A stretch of 64,000 nt of DNA, from NCBI RefSeq assembly GCF_009914055.1, contig NZ_CP028271.1, forward strand, positions 3,658,001 to 3,722,000. The letters are read 5' to 3'. The position numbers and the translations under genes are program-made. This DNA comes from Mixta intestinalis. Its GTDB lineage: Bacteria > Pseudomonadota > Gammaproteobacteria > Enterobacterales > Enterobacteriaceae. Shown one piece after another: positions 30,499 to 39,470 of this stretch (position 1 is the first letter of the stretch; each line of letters begins with the position of its first letter). A model generated the notes under the pieces. The model ran no database searches. It was not told where the DNA came from and saw nothing but the letters and a program-made list of their open reading frames with translations.

Positions 30499-32322
30499 TT
30501 ATACGTCTTTGCTGCCGCGCGCTGCGCGCTTACGATCGTTTTCCGTCAGGTAACGTTTACGGATACGTACCGAGGTCGGCGTCACTTCAACCAGTTCATC
30601 ATCATCGATAAACTCGATCGCCTGCTCCAGCGTCATCTTGATCGGCGGAACCAGCGTCGTTGCTTCATCCGTACCAGAAGCACGCATGTTAGTCAGCTTC
30701 TTACCCGTCAGGCAGTTTACGGTCAGGTCGTTAGAGCGGCTGTGGATACCGATAATCTGGCCTTCATACACTTCCGCACCGTGACCCAGGAACAGTTTAC
30801 CGCGATCCTGCAAGCCGAAGAGCGCAAAGGCAACCGCCTTGCCCTGACCGTTAGAGATCAGTACGCCGTTCTGGCGCTGACCAACTTCACCCGGACGTAC
30901 ATCGTCATAGTGGCTGAAGGTGGAGTAAAGCAGACCGGTACCGGAGGTCATGGTCATAAATTCGTTACGGAAGCCGATCAGACCACGGCTTGGGATCACG
31001 TAATCCAGACGCACACGGCCCTTACCATCCGGGTCCATGTTTTTCAGGTCGCCTTTACGTTCGCCCATCGCCTGCATCACCGCACCCTGATGCTGTTCTT
31101 CGATATCCAGCGTCACGTTTTCGAACGGTTCCTGCTTACGGCCATCCACTTCACGGAAGATAACTTTCGGACGGGATACCGCCAGCTCAAAGCCTTCACG
31201 ACGCATGTTTTCGATCAGGACAGAGAGGTGCAGCTCACCGCGCCCGGAAACACGGAAAGCATCCGCATCTTCGGTTTCTTCTACGCGCAGCGCAACGTTG
31301 TGTACCAGCTCTTTCTTCAGACGCTCAAGGATCTGGCGTGACGTCACGTATTTACCTTCTTTACCGCAGAACGGCGAGGTATTAACGTTGAAGAACATGG
31401 TAACGGTCGGCTCATCGACGCTCAGCGCAGGCAGCGCTTCAACGTTTTGCGGATCGCAGATGGTATCGGAGATATTCAGCTCGCCCAGACCGGTAATCGC
31501 GATGATGTCGCCCGCTTCAGCCAGATCAGTATCGATACGCTCCAGGCCCAGGTGACCCAGCACCTTGCCAACTTTCGCGTTACGCGTTTTACCTTCGCTA
31601 TCGATAACCGTTACCTGCTGGTTCGGCTTCACTTTACCGCGTTTGATGCGGCCAATACCGATAACGCCCAGGTAGTTGTTGTAGTCCAGCTGAGAGATTT
31701 GCATCTGCAGCGGGCCATCCAGATCGACGCTCGGCGCCGGAACGTGGTCAACAATCGCCTGGTAAAGCGGGGTCATGTCAGCGGCCATATCGGTATGGTC
31801 AACGCCAGCGATGCCCTGCAACGCAGAAGCATAAATAATCGGGAAATCGAGCTGCTCGTCAGTCGCGTCGAGGTTAACGAACAGATCAAATACCTGGTCA
31901 ACAACCCAGTCAGGGCGCGCGCCAGGACGGTCGATTTTGTTGATAACCACGATCGGTTTCAGACCATGAGCAAAAGCTTTTTTGGTCACGAAACGCGTCT
32001 GCGGCATAGGGCCGTCCATCGCATCGACAACCAGCAGCACTGAATCAACCATGGACATTACGCGCTCAACTTCACCACCGAAGTCGGCGTGTCCGGGAGT
32101 ATCAACGATGTTGATACGATAGTCGTTCCATTTGATGGCGGTATTTTTCGCGAGGATGGTAATCCCACGCTCTTTCTCCAAATCGTTGGAGTCCATTACA
32201 CGCTCAGTTGCTTCAGTACGGGCATCAAAAGTACCGGACTGTTGCAGCAGTTTGTCAACCAGGGTGGTTTTCCCATGGTCAACGTGCGCAATAATGGCGA
32301 TGTTACGCAAATTTTCGATCAC
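30499..32322 (-). CDS. typA: ribosome-associated GTPase TypA/BipA
   Basis: Translational GTPase related to EF-G and LepA, needed for 50S subunit assembly at low temperature and for stress and virulence traits. 607 residues, the E. coli length. G motifs: AHVDHGKTTLVD (G1), GITILAKNTA (G2), VDTPGHADFGGEV (G3), VINKIDRPGARP (G4) and ASALQG (G5); C-terminal BipA-specific domain ends RGSKDV. It is divergent from glnA across a 435-bp control region, as in E. coli. Confidence 0.98.
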   Translation of the reverse strand: MIENLRNIAIIAHVDHGKTTLVDKLLQQSGTFDARTEATERVMDSNDLEKERGITILAKNTAIKWNDYRINIVDTPGHADFGGEVERVMSMVDSVLLVVDAMDGPMPQTRFVTKKAFAHGLKPIVVINKIDRPGARPDWVVDQVFDLFVNLDATDEQLDFPIIYASALQGIAGVDHTDMAADMTPLYQAIVDHVPAPSVDLDGPLQMQISQLDYNNYLGVIGIGRIKRGKVKPNQQVTVIDSEGKTRNAKVGKVLGHLGLERIDTDLAEAGDIIAITGLGELNISDTICDPQNVEALPALSVDEPTVTMFFNVNTSPFCGKEGKYVTSRQILERLKKELVHNVALRVEETEDADAFRVSGRGELHLSVLIENMRREGFELAVSRPKVIFREVDGRKQEPFENVTLDIEEQHQGAVMQAMGERKGDLKNMDPDGKGRVRLDYVIPSRGLIGFRNEFMTMTSGTGLLYSTFSHYDDVRPGEVGQRQNGVLISNGQGKAVAFALFGLQDRGKLFLGHGAEVYEGQIIGIHSRSNDLTVNCLTGKKLTNMRASGTDEATTLVPPIKMTLEQAIEFIDDDELVEVTPTSVRIRKRYLTENDRKRAARGSKDV

Positions 32323-32469
32323 AGCTTTGCCTCAGGCATTAGAAATAGCGCGCTATTGTACACGGATTAATCGAAGGACTGAACAGGATCACAAATATCA
32401 AAGAAAGAATGCTGTAGGGCTTGCCTTAAACACCACTTTCAGTGCAAAAAATGCACCTGATTGACCAGC

Positions 32470-32486
32470 TGCACCATAATGGTGCT
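32470..32486 (+). promoter_or_regulatory. NtrC (NR-I) binding site 1, glnA enhancer
   Basis: TGCACCATAATGGTGCT matches the NtrC dyad TGCACC-N5-GGTGCA in 11 of 12 positions. Its centre lies 32 bp from site 2 and about 140 bp upstream of the predicted glnAp2 start, the same spacing as the strong E. coli enhancer pair. Confidence 0.92.
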
Positions 32487-32501
32487 CAAAATCAGCTCAT
32501 A

Positions 32502-32518
32502 TGCACTACAATGGTGCG
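32502..32518 (+). promoter_or_regulatory. NtrC (NR-I) binding site 2, glnA enhancer
   Basis: TGCACTACAATGGTGCG, centred about 108 bp upstream of the predicted glnAp2 start. Three helical turns from site 1, so phosphorylated NtrC dimers can bind cooperatively. A further half-site GGTGCA lies at 32532-32537. Confidence 0.9.
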
Positions 32519-32591
32519 CGACATCCATCATGGTGCATCTCTCTTTTGTCGAGAGCGTGCATCATAGCGCTTTTTAGGCCAAATAAAAAAG

Positions 32592-32609
32592 TTGGCACAG
32601 AATTCGCTT
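32592..32609 (+). promoter_or_regulatory. glnAp2 sigma-54 promoter
   Basis: TTGGCACAGAATTCGCTT carries the sigma-54 GG (32594-32595) and GC (32606-32607) elements at the required 12-bp distance and differs from E. coli glnAp2 by one base. Transcription is expected to start near 32619. It serves glnA under nitrogen limitation. Confidence 0.93.
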
Positions 32610-32757
32610 TATTTCACTTAAGCAAAAACGACAGTTTCCACAACGGTTGATAGCTTGTCCGAGTACTTTGTTGCCGGCTGTACGCCCGACTTTACGCGTC
32701 TGGCAGGATGAAGTTCTCTCACCACGACGACAATGACAATGATCAGGAGAGTTGAGT

Positions 32758-34167
32758 ATGTCCGCTGAACACGTTCTTTCGATGATGAATGAACACGAGG
32801 TTAAGTTTGTTGATCTGCGCTTCACCGACACCAAAGGCAAAGAACAGCACGTAACCATTCCTGCCCACCAGGTCAACGCAGACTTCTTCGAAGAAGGCAA
32901 AATGTTTGACGGCTCCTCTATCGGTGGCTGGAAAGGCATCAACGAATCAGACATGGTGCTGATGCCAGACCCAACTACCGCAGTGTTGGATCCATTCTAC
33001 GAAGATTCCACGCTGATCATCCGTTGTGACATTCTTGAGCCGGGCACCATGCAGGGCTATGACCGCGACCCGCGCTCCATCGCTAAACGCGCGGAAGATT
33101 TCCTGCGCTCTTCCGGCATCGCTGATACCGTGCTGTTCGGCCCGGAACCGGAATTCTTCCTGTTTGATGATATTCGTTTTGGCAGCAGCACTTCCGGTTC
33201 ACACGTCGCTATCGATGATATTGAAGCAGCATGGAACACCGGCAAAGAATATGAAGGCGGCAACAAAGGCCACCGTCCGGGCCTGAAGGGTGGTTACTTC
33301 CCGGTTCCGCCGGTAGATTCCGCACAGGATATCCGCTCCGCTATGTGTCTGACGATGGAGCAGATGGGTCTGGTGGTAGAAGCACATCACCACGAAGTCG
33401 CTACCGCTGGTCAGAACGAAGTGGCTACCCGCTTCAACACCATGGTGAAGAAAGCAGACGAAATCCAGATTTACAAATATGTCGTACACAACGTCGCGCA
33501 CGCCTGGGGCAAAACTGCCACCTTTATGCCGAAACCGATGTTTGGCGATAACGGCTCTGGTATGCACTGCCATATGTCTCTGTCTAAAGGCGGCACTAAC
33601 CTGTTCGCTGGCGACAAATACGGCGGCCTTTCTGAAATGGCGCTGTTCTATATCGGCGGTGTGATTAAACATGCGAAGGCGATCAACGCTCTGGCTAACC
33701 CGACCACCAACTCTTATAAACGTCTGGTTCCGGGTTATGAAGCACCGGTCATGCTGGCTTACTCTGCACGTAACCGCTCAGCTTCTATCCGTATCCCGGT
33801 AGTTGCCAGCCCGAAAGCGCGTCGTATTGAAGCTCGTTTCCCGGATCCGGCTGCTAACCCGTACCTGGCTTTTGCTGCACTGCTGATGGCTGGCCTCGAC
33901 GGCGTTATCAACAAAATCCATCCTGGCGATGCGATGGACAAAAACCTGTATGACCTGCCGCCGGAAGAAGAGGCAGAAATTCCAAAAGTAGCGGCCTCTC
34001 TGGAAGAAGCGCTCGATGCGCTGAACGAAGATCGTGAATTCCTGACCCGTGGCGGCGTCTTTACTGACGATGCTATCGATGCCTATATCGAGCTACGTAA
34101 GTCTGAAATGGAACGTGTACGTATGACGCCGCATCCGGTTGAGTTCGAGCTCTATTACAGCGTCTAA
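32758..34167 (+). CDS. glnA: glutamine synthetase (type I)
   Basis: Makes glutamine from glutamate, ammonia and ATP; a cytosolic dodecamer at the centre of nitrogen assimilation. 469 residues from MSAEHVL, as in E. coli. Motifs: FDGSSIGGWKGINESDM, the metal ligands in GPEPEFFLFDD, HHHEVATAGQNE, the ATP-binding KPMFGDNGSGMHCHMS, RIPVVASPKARRIEARF-type arginines and the adenylylation tyrosine in NLYDLP near residue 398. A GGAG ribosome site precedes ATG 32758. Transcription from the sigma-54 promoter is activated by NtrC bound to the upstream sites. Confidence 0.99.
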   Translation: MSAEHVLSMMNEHEVKFVDLRFTDTKGKEQHVTIPAHQVNADFFEEGKMFDGSSIGGWKGINESDMVLMPDPTTAVLDPFYEDSTLIIRCDILEPGTMQGYDRDPRSIAKRAEDFLRSSGIADTVLFGPEPEFFLFDDIRFGSSTSGSHVAIDDIEAAWNTGKEYEGGNKGHRPGLKGGYFPVPPVDSAQDIRSAMCLTMEQMGLVVEAHHHEVATAGQNEVATRFNTMVKKADEIQIYKYVVHNVAHAWGKTATFMPKPMFGDNGSGMHCHMSLSKGGTNLFAGDKYGGLSEMALFYIGGVIKHAKAINALANPTTNSYKRLVPGYEAPVMLAYSARNRSASIRIPVVASPKARRIEARFPDPAANPYLAFAALLMAGLDGVINKIHPGDAMDKNLYDLPPEEEAEIPKVAASLEEALDALNEDREFLTRGGVFTDDAIDAYIELRKSEMERVRMTPHPVEFELYYSV

Positions 34168-34200
34168 TTGATTTGAGTTTTTGTTGCCGTGGAAACTTTC

Positions 34201-34226
34201 AGCCCATCTTCGGATGGGCTTTTTTC
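34201..34226 (+). terminator. terminator/attenuator between glnA and glnL
   Basis: AGCCCATC, loop TTCG, GATGGGCT then TTTTTT. In E. coli this position gives partial read-through into glnLG and is also the 3' end of the glnA-derived sRNA GlnZ; whether GlnZ is made here cannot be read from sequence alone. Confidence 0.88.
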
Positions 34227-34276
34227 TCCGCTTCTCCACTGGCCGGAATATCGCGTTATCAAACCTGAAACTATAA

Positions 34277-34293
34277 TGCACTAAAACGGTGCA
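34277..34293 (+). promoter_or_regulatory. NtrC site at the glnL promoter
   Basis: TGCACTAAAACGGTGCA is a near-perfect NtrC dyad 13 bp upstream of the glnL start. In E. coli the equivalent site represses glnLp, keeping NtrB/NtrC levels low under nitrogen excess. Confidence 0.88.
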
Positions 34294-34305
34294 GGAGAAC
34301 GCTGT

Positions 34306-35355
34306 ATGGCAACTGGCCTGCTGCCCGATGCTGGGCAGATTCTCAACTCTCTAATTAACTGCATACTGCTGGTTGATAATGACCTGGTTATTCACTACGC
34401 CAATCCGGCGGCGCAACAGCTGCTGGCGCAAAGTTCGCGCAAGCTTTTCGGTACGCCGCTGCCGGAGCTGACGGGCTATTTTTCCCTCAATATTAGCGTC
34501 ATGCAGGAAAGTCTGGCCGCAGGCCAGGGCTTTACCGACAGCGAAGTAACGCTGGTGGTGGATGGACGAGCCCATATTATGTCGCTGACCGCCCAACGTC
34601 TGCCTGACGGCCTGATCCTGCTGGAAATGGCACCGATGGATAACCAACGACGCCTTAGTCAGGAGCAGATTCAACATGCGCAGCAGGTCGCTGCCCGCGA
34701 TCTGGTACGGGGACTGGCGCATGAGATTAAAAATCCGCTCGGCGGCCTGCGTGGTGCGGCTCAGCTGCTGGCAAAAGCCCTGCCCGATCCATCCCTGACG
34801 GAATATACCAAAGTAATTATCGAACAGGCCGATCGCCTGCGTAACCTGGTCGATCGTCTGTTAGGCCCGCAACAGCCGGGAATGCATGTAACGCAGAGCA
34901 TTCATCAGGTGGCAGAGCGGGTTGTGAGCCTGGTCAATATGGAGCTACCGCATAATGTTTCGCTAGTACGCGACTACGATCCCAGCCTGCCGGAGCTACC
35001 GCACGATCCCGATCAGATAGAGCAGGTTTTACTGAACGTGGTGCGTAATGCATTACAGGCGCTGGGCGAAGCAGGCGGCACCATTATGATACGCACCCGT
35101 ACCGCCTTCCAGCTCACGCTGCATGGCGTACGCTACCGCCTGGTAGCGCGTATTGATGTTGTGGATGACGGGCCGGGCATTCCTACTCAGCTACAGGATA
35201 CGCTGTTCTACCCTATGGTCAGCGGACGCGAAGGTGGCACCGGGCTGGGCCTCTCTATTGCCCGCAGCCTGCTCGATCAGCATTCAGGAAAAATAGAATT
35301 CAGCAGTTGGCCCGGTCATACCGAATTTTCCATTTACCTGCCTATTCGCCAGTGA
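34306..35355 (+). CDS. glnL: nitrogen regulation sensor histidine kinase NtrB (GlnL)
   Basis: Cytosolic kinase/phosphatase that, controlled by PII protein, phosphorylates NtrC under nitrogen limitation. 349 residues, as in E. coli. PAS domain about residues 5-115, the H-box LAHEIKNPLGGLRGAAQLL with the phosphorylated histidine near residue 139, then the ATPase part: N-box NVVRNALQAL, G1 VVDDGPGIP and G2 GGTGLGLSIARSLLDQHSG in two pieces. No membrane segments. It precedes glnG by 7 bp. Confidence 0.98.
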   Translation: MATGLLPDAGQILNSLINCILLVDNDLVIHYANPAAQQLLAQSSRKLFGTPLPELTGYFSLNISVMQESLAAGQGFTDSEVTLVVDGRAHIMSLTAQRLPDGLILLEMAPMDNQRRLSQEQIQHAQQVAARDLVRGLAHEIKNPLGGLRGAAQLLAKALPDPSLTEYTKVIIEQADRLRNLVDRLLGPQQPGMHVTQSIHQVAERVVSLVNMELPHNVSLVRDYDPSLPELPHDPDQIEQVLLNVVRNALQALGEAGGTIMIRTRTAFQLTLHGVRYRLVARIDVVDDGPGIPTQLQDTLFYPMVSGREGGTGLGLSIARSLLDQHSGKIEFSSWPGHTEFSIYLPIRQ

Positions 35356-35362
35356 GGTTTCT

Positions 35363-36772
35363 ATGCAACGAGGGATAGTTTGGATCGTCGATGACGATAG
35401 CTCCATCCGCTGGGTGCTTGAACGCGCACTGACCGGAGCTGGTTTAAGCTGCACGACATTTGAAAGCGGCCATGCCGTGCTGGAAGCGCTCGCCAGCAAA
35501 ACCCCAGACGTTTTACTGTCAGATATACGTATGCCCGGCATGGATGGCCTTGCACTACTGAAACAGATTAAACAGCGCCACCCGATGTTGCCGGTCATCA
35601 TTATGACGGCACATTCCGATCTGGACGCCGCCGTCAGCGCCTACCAGCAGGGCGCTTTTGATTACTTGCCCAAACCTTTTGATATTGATGAAGCGGTTGC
35701 GCTGGTAGAACGCGCTATCAGCCACTATCAGGAGCAGCAGCAGCCGCGAGACAGGCCGGTTAATGGCCCCACTACTGATATTATCGGCGAAGCACCAGCG
35801 ATGCAGGATGTATTTCGTATCATTGGCCGCCTTTCGCGATCTTCAATCAGCGTATTGATTAACGGTGAGTCCGGCACCGGTAAGGAACTGGTAGCACATG
35901 CGCTGCATCGCCACAGTCCACGCGCCAAGGCACCGTTTATCGCGCTGAATATGGCAGCTATTCCCAAAGATCTCATCGAATCTGAGCTGTTCGGTCATGA
36001 GAAAGGCGCCTTTACCGGCGCGAACCAGATTCGTCAGGGGCGCTTTGAACAGGCGGACGGCGGCACGCTGTTTTTGGATGAAATTGGCGATATGCCGCTC
36101 GACGTACAGACGCGTCTGCTACGCGTACTGGCTGACGGGCAGTTTTACCGTGTTGGCGGCTATGCGCCGGTAAAAGTGGATGTACGCATTATCGCTGCAA
36201 CCCATCAGAACCTGGAAAGGCGCGTACAGGAAGGCAAGTTTCGCGAAGACCTGTTTCACCGCCTGAATGTGATTCGTGTGCATCTGCCACCGCTGCGCGA
36301 ACGTCGTGAGGATATACCGCGCCTGGCGCGCTATTTCCTGCAGGTTGCCGCCCGCGAGCTGGGCGTTGAGGCCAAAATTCTGCATCCCGAAGCTGAAGCG
36401 GCACTGACTCGTCTGCACTGGTCGGGTAACGTGCGCCAGCTGGAAAACACCTGTCGCTGGTTGACGGTAATGGCCGCCGGTCAGGAGGTGCTGATTCAGG
36501 ATCTGCCGCCAGAGCTATTTGAAAGCACCAGTAGCGATCCGACGGTACAATCACTGCCGGATAGCTGGGCAACGTTGCTTGCGCAATGGGCCGATCGGGC
36601 GCTGCGTTCCGGTCATCAGGATCTGTTGTCGGAAGCACAACCGGAGCTGGAGCGTACTCTGCTCACTACCGCACTGCGCCATACGCAGGGGCATAAACAG
36701 GAGGCGGCACGCCTGCTGGGCTGGGGACGTAATACGCTTACGCGTAAACTGAAAGAATTGGGTATGGAATAA
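35363..36772 (+). CDS. glnG: nitrogen regulation response regulator NtrC (GlnG)
   Basis: Sigma-54 dependent activator of nitrogen-limitation genes. 469 residues, as in E. coli. Receiver domain about 1-125 with the phospho-accepting Asp54 (LLSDIRMPGMDG); AAA+ domain about 140-380 with Walker A GESGTGKELVAHA, the sigma-54 contact loop ELFGHEKGAFTGA and Walker B GTLFLDEIGDMP; C-terminal Fis-type helix-turn-helix with HTQGHKQEAARLLGWGRNTL. It binds the sites mapped upstream of glnA and glnL. Confidence 0.98.
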   Translation: MQRGIVWIVDDDSSIRWVLERALTGAGLSCTTFESGHAVLEALASKTPDVLLSDIRMPGMDGLALLKQIKQRHPMLPVIIMTAHSDLDAAVSAYQQGAFDYLPKPFDIDEAVALVERAISHYQEQQQPRDRPVNGPTTDIIGEAPAMQDVFRIIGRLSRSSISVLINGESGTGKELVAHALHRHSPRAKAPFIALNMAAIPKDLIESELFGHEKGAFTGANQIRQGRFEQADGGTLFLDEIGDMPLDVQTRLLRVLADGQFYRVGGYAPVKVDVRIIAATHQNLERRVQEGKFREDLFHRLNVIRVHLPPLRERREDIPRLARYFLQVAARELGVEAKILHPEAEAALTRLHWSGNVRQLENTCRWLTVMAAGQEVLIQDLPPELFESTSSDPTVQSLPDSWATLLAQWADRALRSGHQDLLSEAQPELERTLLTTALRHTQGHKQEAARLLGWGRNTLTRKLKELGME

Positions 36773-36879
36773 GCCAGAAAAGATCAAAAAAGGTTGTTTA
36801 TTGCACAATTTTAGTAGCATTACGCTTTACACTTCGGTGCCGTTCAGTATTATTTTGAGCGGTTATCCGGAGGTTTATT

Positions 36880-37002
36880 ATGCTTGAATCACTGATGCAT
36901 TTGGTCTCGCAAAGCGCTGAAACCGGTGCCGCTTTCGGTCATTCACCACAAACCGCGCTGGCGGCTGTGTTATGCGCCGTGATGCTTAATTTCTTCAGTT
37001 AA
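36880..37002 (+). CDS. yshB: small membrane protein YshB
   Basis: 40-residue protein that I recognise as YshB, which sits between glnG and hemN in E. coli and Salmonella (36 residues in E. coli; mutants in Salmonella show an intracellular-growth phenotype). The start MLESLMHLVS and the C-terminal hydrophobic segment TALAAVLCAVMLNFFS match; the middle is a few residues longer. A clear GGAGG ribosome site lies 6 bp before ATG 36880 and a terminator follows directly. Confidence 0.85.
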   Translation: MLESLMHLVSQSAETGAAFGHSPQTALAAVLCAVMLNFFS

Positions 37003-37005
37003 CAG

Positions 37006-37031
37006 AAAGGCCGGAACATACCGGCCTTTTT
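37006..37031. terminator. bidirectional terminator between yshB and hemN
   Basis: AAAGGCCGG, loop AACATA, CCGGCCTTTTT: a GC stem flanked by A and T tracts, between convergent yshB and hemN. Confidence 0.92.
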
Positions 37032-37041
37032 GTTACGCAGC

Positions 37042-38415
37042 TTAAATCACGCGTGAGAATTGCTGCTGTCGGGCTCGCTGCCGCATGTAAACATCAAAGC
37101 ACATACAGATGTTACGAATCAGCAAACGCCCTTTAGGCGTTACCGTCAAGCTATCGCTGCTTATCTCCACCAGCCCGTCTTCCGCCAGCGGCGCAAGAAG
37201 CGCTAAATCTTCAGCAAAATAGTCCGTAAATTTCACACCGCCTGCCGCTTCTGCCTCATGGAAAGAAAGCGCAAAATTGCAGATAAGTGACTTAATCACA
37301 TCACGTCGCAGGCAATCATCCGCGCTCAGCGATAACCCGCGCCATAAGGCATTCCCCTGTTGCTCCACGCTGGCATAGTACGCTTTCAGATCTTTTTGAT
37401 TCTGGGCGTAACAGTCGCCCAGCATGCTGATGGCGGATACGCCCATACCCAACAGATCGCTGTCGCCATGCGTAGTGTAACCCTGGAAATTGCGATGCAG
37501 TTTGCCCTCTCGCTGTGCAATAGCCAGCTCATCATCAGGGCGCGCAAAGTGATCCATCCCGATATACTGATAGCCCTGCGCGGTTAGCGTCGCGATAGTT
37601 TGTTGTAAAATATCCAGCTTCTGCGCCGCGCTCGGCAGTTCATCATCTTTAATTTTCCGCTGAGCGGCAAACAGCGTCGGCAGGTGCGCATAGTTAAACA
37701 CGCTCAGGCGATCGGGTTGCAGCATCGCAACCTTTTCCAACGTATAGGCGAAGCTTTGTGGCGTCTGCATAGGCAGGCCATATATCAAATCGATATTGCT
37801 GGAGGTAAAACCCAGCTCACGCGCTCGTGCAATCAGCGCGAAGATAAAGGCCTCATCCTGAACACGGTTAACCCGTTCCTGCACCACTTTATTAAAGTCC
37901 TGCACGCCCATACTCAGACGGTTAAAGCCCAGCGAACGCAGATGATCGAGTACGTCCAGCTCTAATTCACGCGGATCAACTTCAATAGAGATCTCCGCCT
38001 CATCACTGAAAGAGAAGCATTCGCGCAGTATGGTCATCAGGCGGCTGATTTGTGCTTTACTCAGCCAGGTTGGCGTTCCGCCGCCCCAGTGCATTTGCAT
38101 GACCTTACGTTCACTGAATAAGGCGGCACGCTGGCGGATTTCCTGTTCCAGCACGTCAAGATAGCGATCGCCCTTGTGCATCTGTCGGGTAACCTGTTTG
38201 TTACAACCACAGAAATAGCAGAGACGATGACAAAACGGAATATGGATATAAAGAGAAAGTGGGCGTTCGGGATAGCGCCGGGCAGCCTGTTGAAATGCCG
38301 CCTCGCTCCAGCCCTCAGTGAACTCCAGCGCAGTGGGATAAGAGGTATAGCGTGGCCCGGCGTAGTTATATTTTTCGATCAGGGCCTGATCCCACTCGGT
38401 TAACGGCAATGCCAT
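37042..38415 (-). CDS. hemN: oxygen-independent coproporphyrinogen III dehydrogenase
   Basis: Radical SAM enzyme of anaerobic haem synthesis that decarboxylates two propionates of coproporphyrinogen III. 457 residues, as in E. coli. The [4Fe-4S] motif is HIPFCHRLCYFCGCNK (CX3CX2C with the typical extra Cys near residue 71), followed by GGGTPTWLSKAQISRL, EVDPRELE, SMGVQDF and IDLIYGLPMQTP. Its ribosome site (AAGGAG) lies within the stop region of a 59-codon gene just upstream, which suggests translational coupling. Confidence 0.98.
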   Translation of the reverse strand: MALPLTEWDQALIEKYNYAGPRYTSYPTALEFTEGWSEAAFQQAARRYPERPLSLYIHIPFCHRLCYFCGCNKQVTRQMHKGDRYLDVLEQEIRQRAALFSERKVMQMHWGGGTPTWLSKAQISRLMTILRECFSFSDEAEISIEVDPRELELDVLDHLRSLGFNRLSMGVQDFNKVVQERVNRVQDEAFIFALIARARELGFTSSNIDLIYGLPMQTPQSFAYTLEKVAMLQPDRLSVFNYAHLPTLFAAQRKIKDDELPSAAQKLDILQQTIATLTAQGYQYIGMDHFARPDDELAIAQREGKLHRNFQGYTTHGDSDLLGMGVSAISMLGDCYAQNQKDLKAYYASVEQQGNALWRGLSLSADDCLRRDVIKSLICNFALSFHEAEAAGGVKFTDYFAEDLALLAPLAEDGLVEISSDSLTVTPKGRLLIRNICMCFDVYMRQRARQQQFSRVI

Positions 38416-38417
38416 GT

Positions 38418-38597
38418 TTACTCCTTCCAGTTACGACGCTTTACGGGCCGCGTCAGTAACAAGGAGGCCTGGCGCTGCCGGTTAGCGGTAGCTCGGCGCA
38501 GCCGGGATTTCAGCTGCGTCAGGCGACGTAGTCTAACAAACAGCCAAAACAGATAACACGCTAATAAAAATGCGATAATTGATCCAGGCCAAAACAT
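38418..38597 (-). CDS. 59-residue single-pass membrane protein upstream of hemN, hypothetical
   Basis: An open frame from ATG 38597 to TAA 38418. The protein has a short N-terminus MFWPGS, one membrane segment (about residues 7-21, IIAFLLACYLFWLFV) and a strongly basic tail rich in Arg, Gln and Lys (RLRRLTQLKSRLRRATANRQ, ending RRNWKE). CAGG lies 9 bp upstream of the ATG. It ends 2 bp before the hemN start, and its last codons (AAGGAG) serve as the hemN ribosome site. I do not recognise it. The tidy spacing, ribosome site and topology argue for a real gene; a positive-inside topology would leave the tail in the cytoplasm. Confidence 0.65.
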   Translation of the reverse strand: MFWPGSIIAFLLACYLFWLFVRLRRLTQLKSRLRRATANRQRQASLLLTRPVKRRNWKE

Positions 38598-38660
38598 GAT
38601 GTAATACCTGAATAACGGACCGTCGAGGAATCCTTCAGCCCGTCATTTTATAAGAAAATC

Positions 38661-39173
38661 TTAACGCTCGCCTTTTAACAGACGATACATATCCTCATCG
38701 GCATCTTCATCCGCCTCATCATCCATCTCGATGCCGAGCTGTTCCATCAACACGTCGATACGATCAAGCGTTTGATCCAGCCAGGCCTGTTCTTCTGCCG
38801 ACAGCATGTCATTGTTTTCCAGGCGATCCAGCAGCGTATCAAGGCGCTCATCATTTTCCAGCATCGCCAGTTCATCTTCCGGACTCATCAGGGGCTTTTG
38901 CTGAACAGGTGCTTTTTTTACCGGCGTGGCAACAACGGTTCCCTCTTTCAGCAACGGCACCGGCTTTTTACTGCCGATACGCGGATCTTTTGCCTGTGCA
39001 GCGTTTCCTTTGTTGTTTTGCTGTGTCACAGGATTAGCCCGGCTCCCTGCCGCATGACCGCGACGCTTTTTGTCGCGTTTACGATCGCGCGCTTCCTGAT
39101 TTTGCTCTTCACGCGCCTTACGTTTTACTTTCGGTGCCGCGCTGGTCTGCGGCTTACGTGCAGGTTTCATCAT
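38661..39173 (-). CDS. yihI: Der GTPase-activating protein YihI
   Basis: Stimulates the GTPase Der in 50S ribosome assembly. 170 residues (E. coli 169). The N-terminal half is extremely basic (VKRKAREEQNQEARDRKRDK and KKRRGHAAGSRA), followed by the conserved DPRIGSKKPVPL segment and the acidic C-terminus (DEEADEDADEDMYRLLKG-like) with the NDERLDTLLDRLE and LSAEEQAWLDQTLDRID helices. ATG codons at 39173 and 39170 are both possible. The sRNA CsrC is encoded just upstream on the same strand. Confidence 0.93.
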   Translation of the reverse strand: MMKPARKPQTSAAPKVKRKAREEQNQEARDRKRDKKRRGHAAGSRANPVTQQNNKGNAAQAKDPRIGSKKPVPLLKEGTVVATPVKKAPVQQKPLMSPEDELAMLENDERLDTLLDRLENNDMLSAEEQAWLDQTLDRIDVLMEQLGIEMDDEADEDADEDMYRLLKGER

Positions 39174-39236
39174 CTTTTATCCGGTTTTTTTCTTTAGTAT
39201 AGAATTGCGGCGGAATCTAGCAGAAAGCGCGCAAAG

Positions 39237-39470
39237 AAAAAAGGCGACAGGTCACCCTGTCGCCTTTTTTCGTACCTTCCGTAGAAGGACAACCTTCCTT
39301 AAAGTCCGTTTTGCAATCAACGTCCCGGTTTTTCCCTTTGCCGTTTGCTCTCACCCTGAGCAATTCCCTATCCCTGACGGCACATTCCTTCGCACCCGAT
39401 CCTGACTCCCGCTCCGCTTTTCCCTGAGATCCTTGAGCGCTTCATCCTGAAGCAAGCTTTCCAAACTCTG
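39237..39470 (-). ncRNA. csrC: CsrC small RNA (CsrA antagonist)
   Basis: Located between engB and yihI, the position of csrC in E. coli. On the minus strand it holds many GGA motifs, several as AGGA or CAGGGA (for example TTGGAAAG, CAGGATGAAG, AAGGATCTCAGGGA, AAGGAATG, CAGGGATAGGGA), the hallmark of RNAs that sequester the translational regulator CsrA. It ends in a perfect terminator, AAAAAAGGCGACAG...CTGTCGCCTTTTTT (39237-39270), nearly the same as E. coli CsrC. A promoter with TTGTGA and TAAAGT (16-bp spacer) places the 5' end near 39470. Length about 234 nt (E. coli 245). The 5' end is approximate. Confidence 0.88.

Noticed and set aside
37360..38403. Plus-strand open frames opposite hemN
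   Set aside because: Shadows of the hemN frame; no ribosome sites and no family resemblance.
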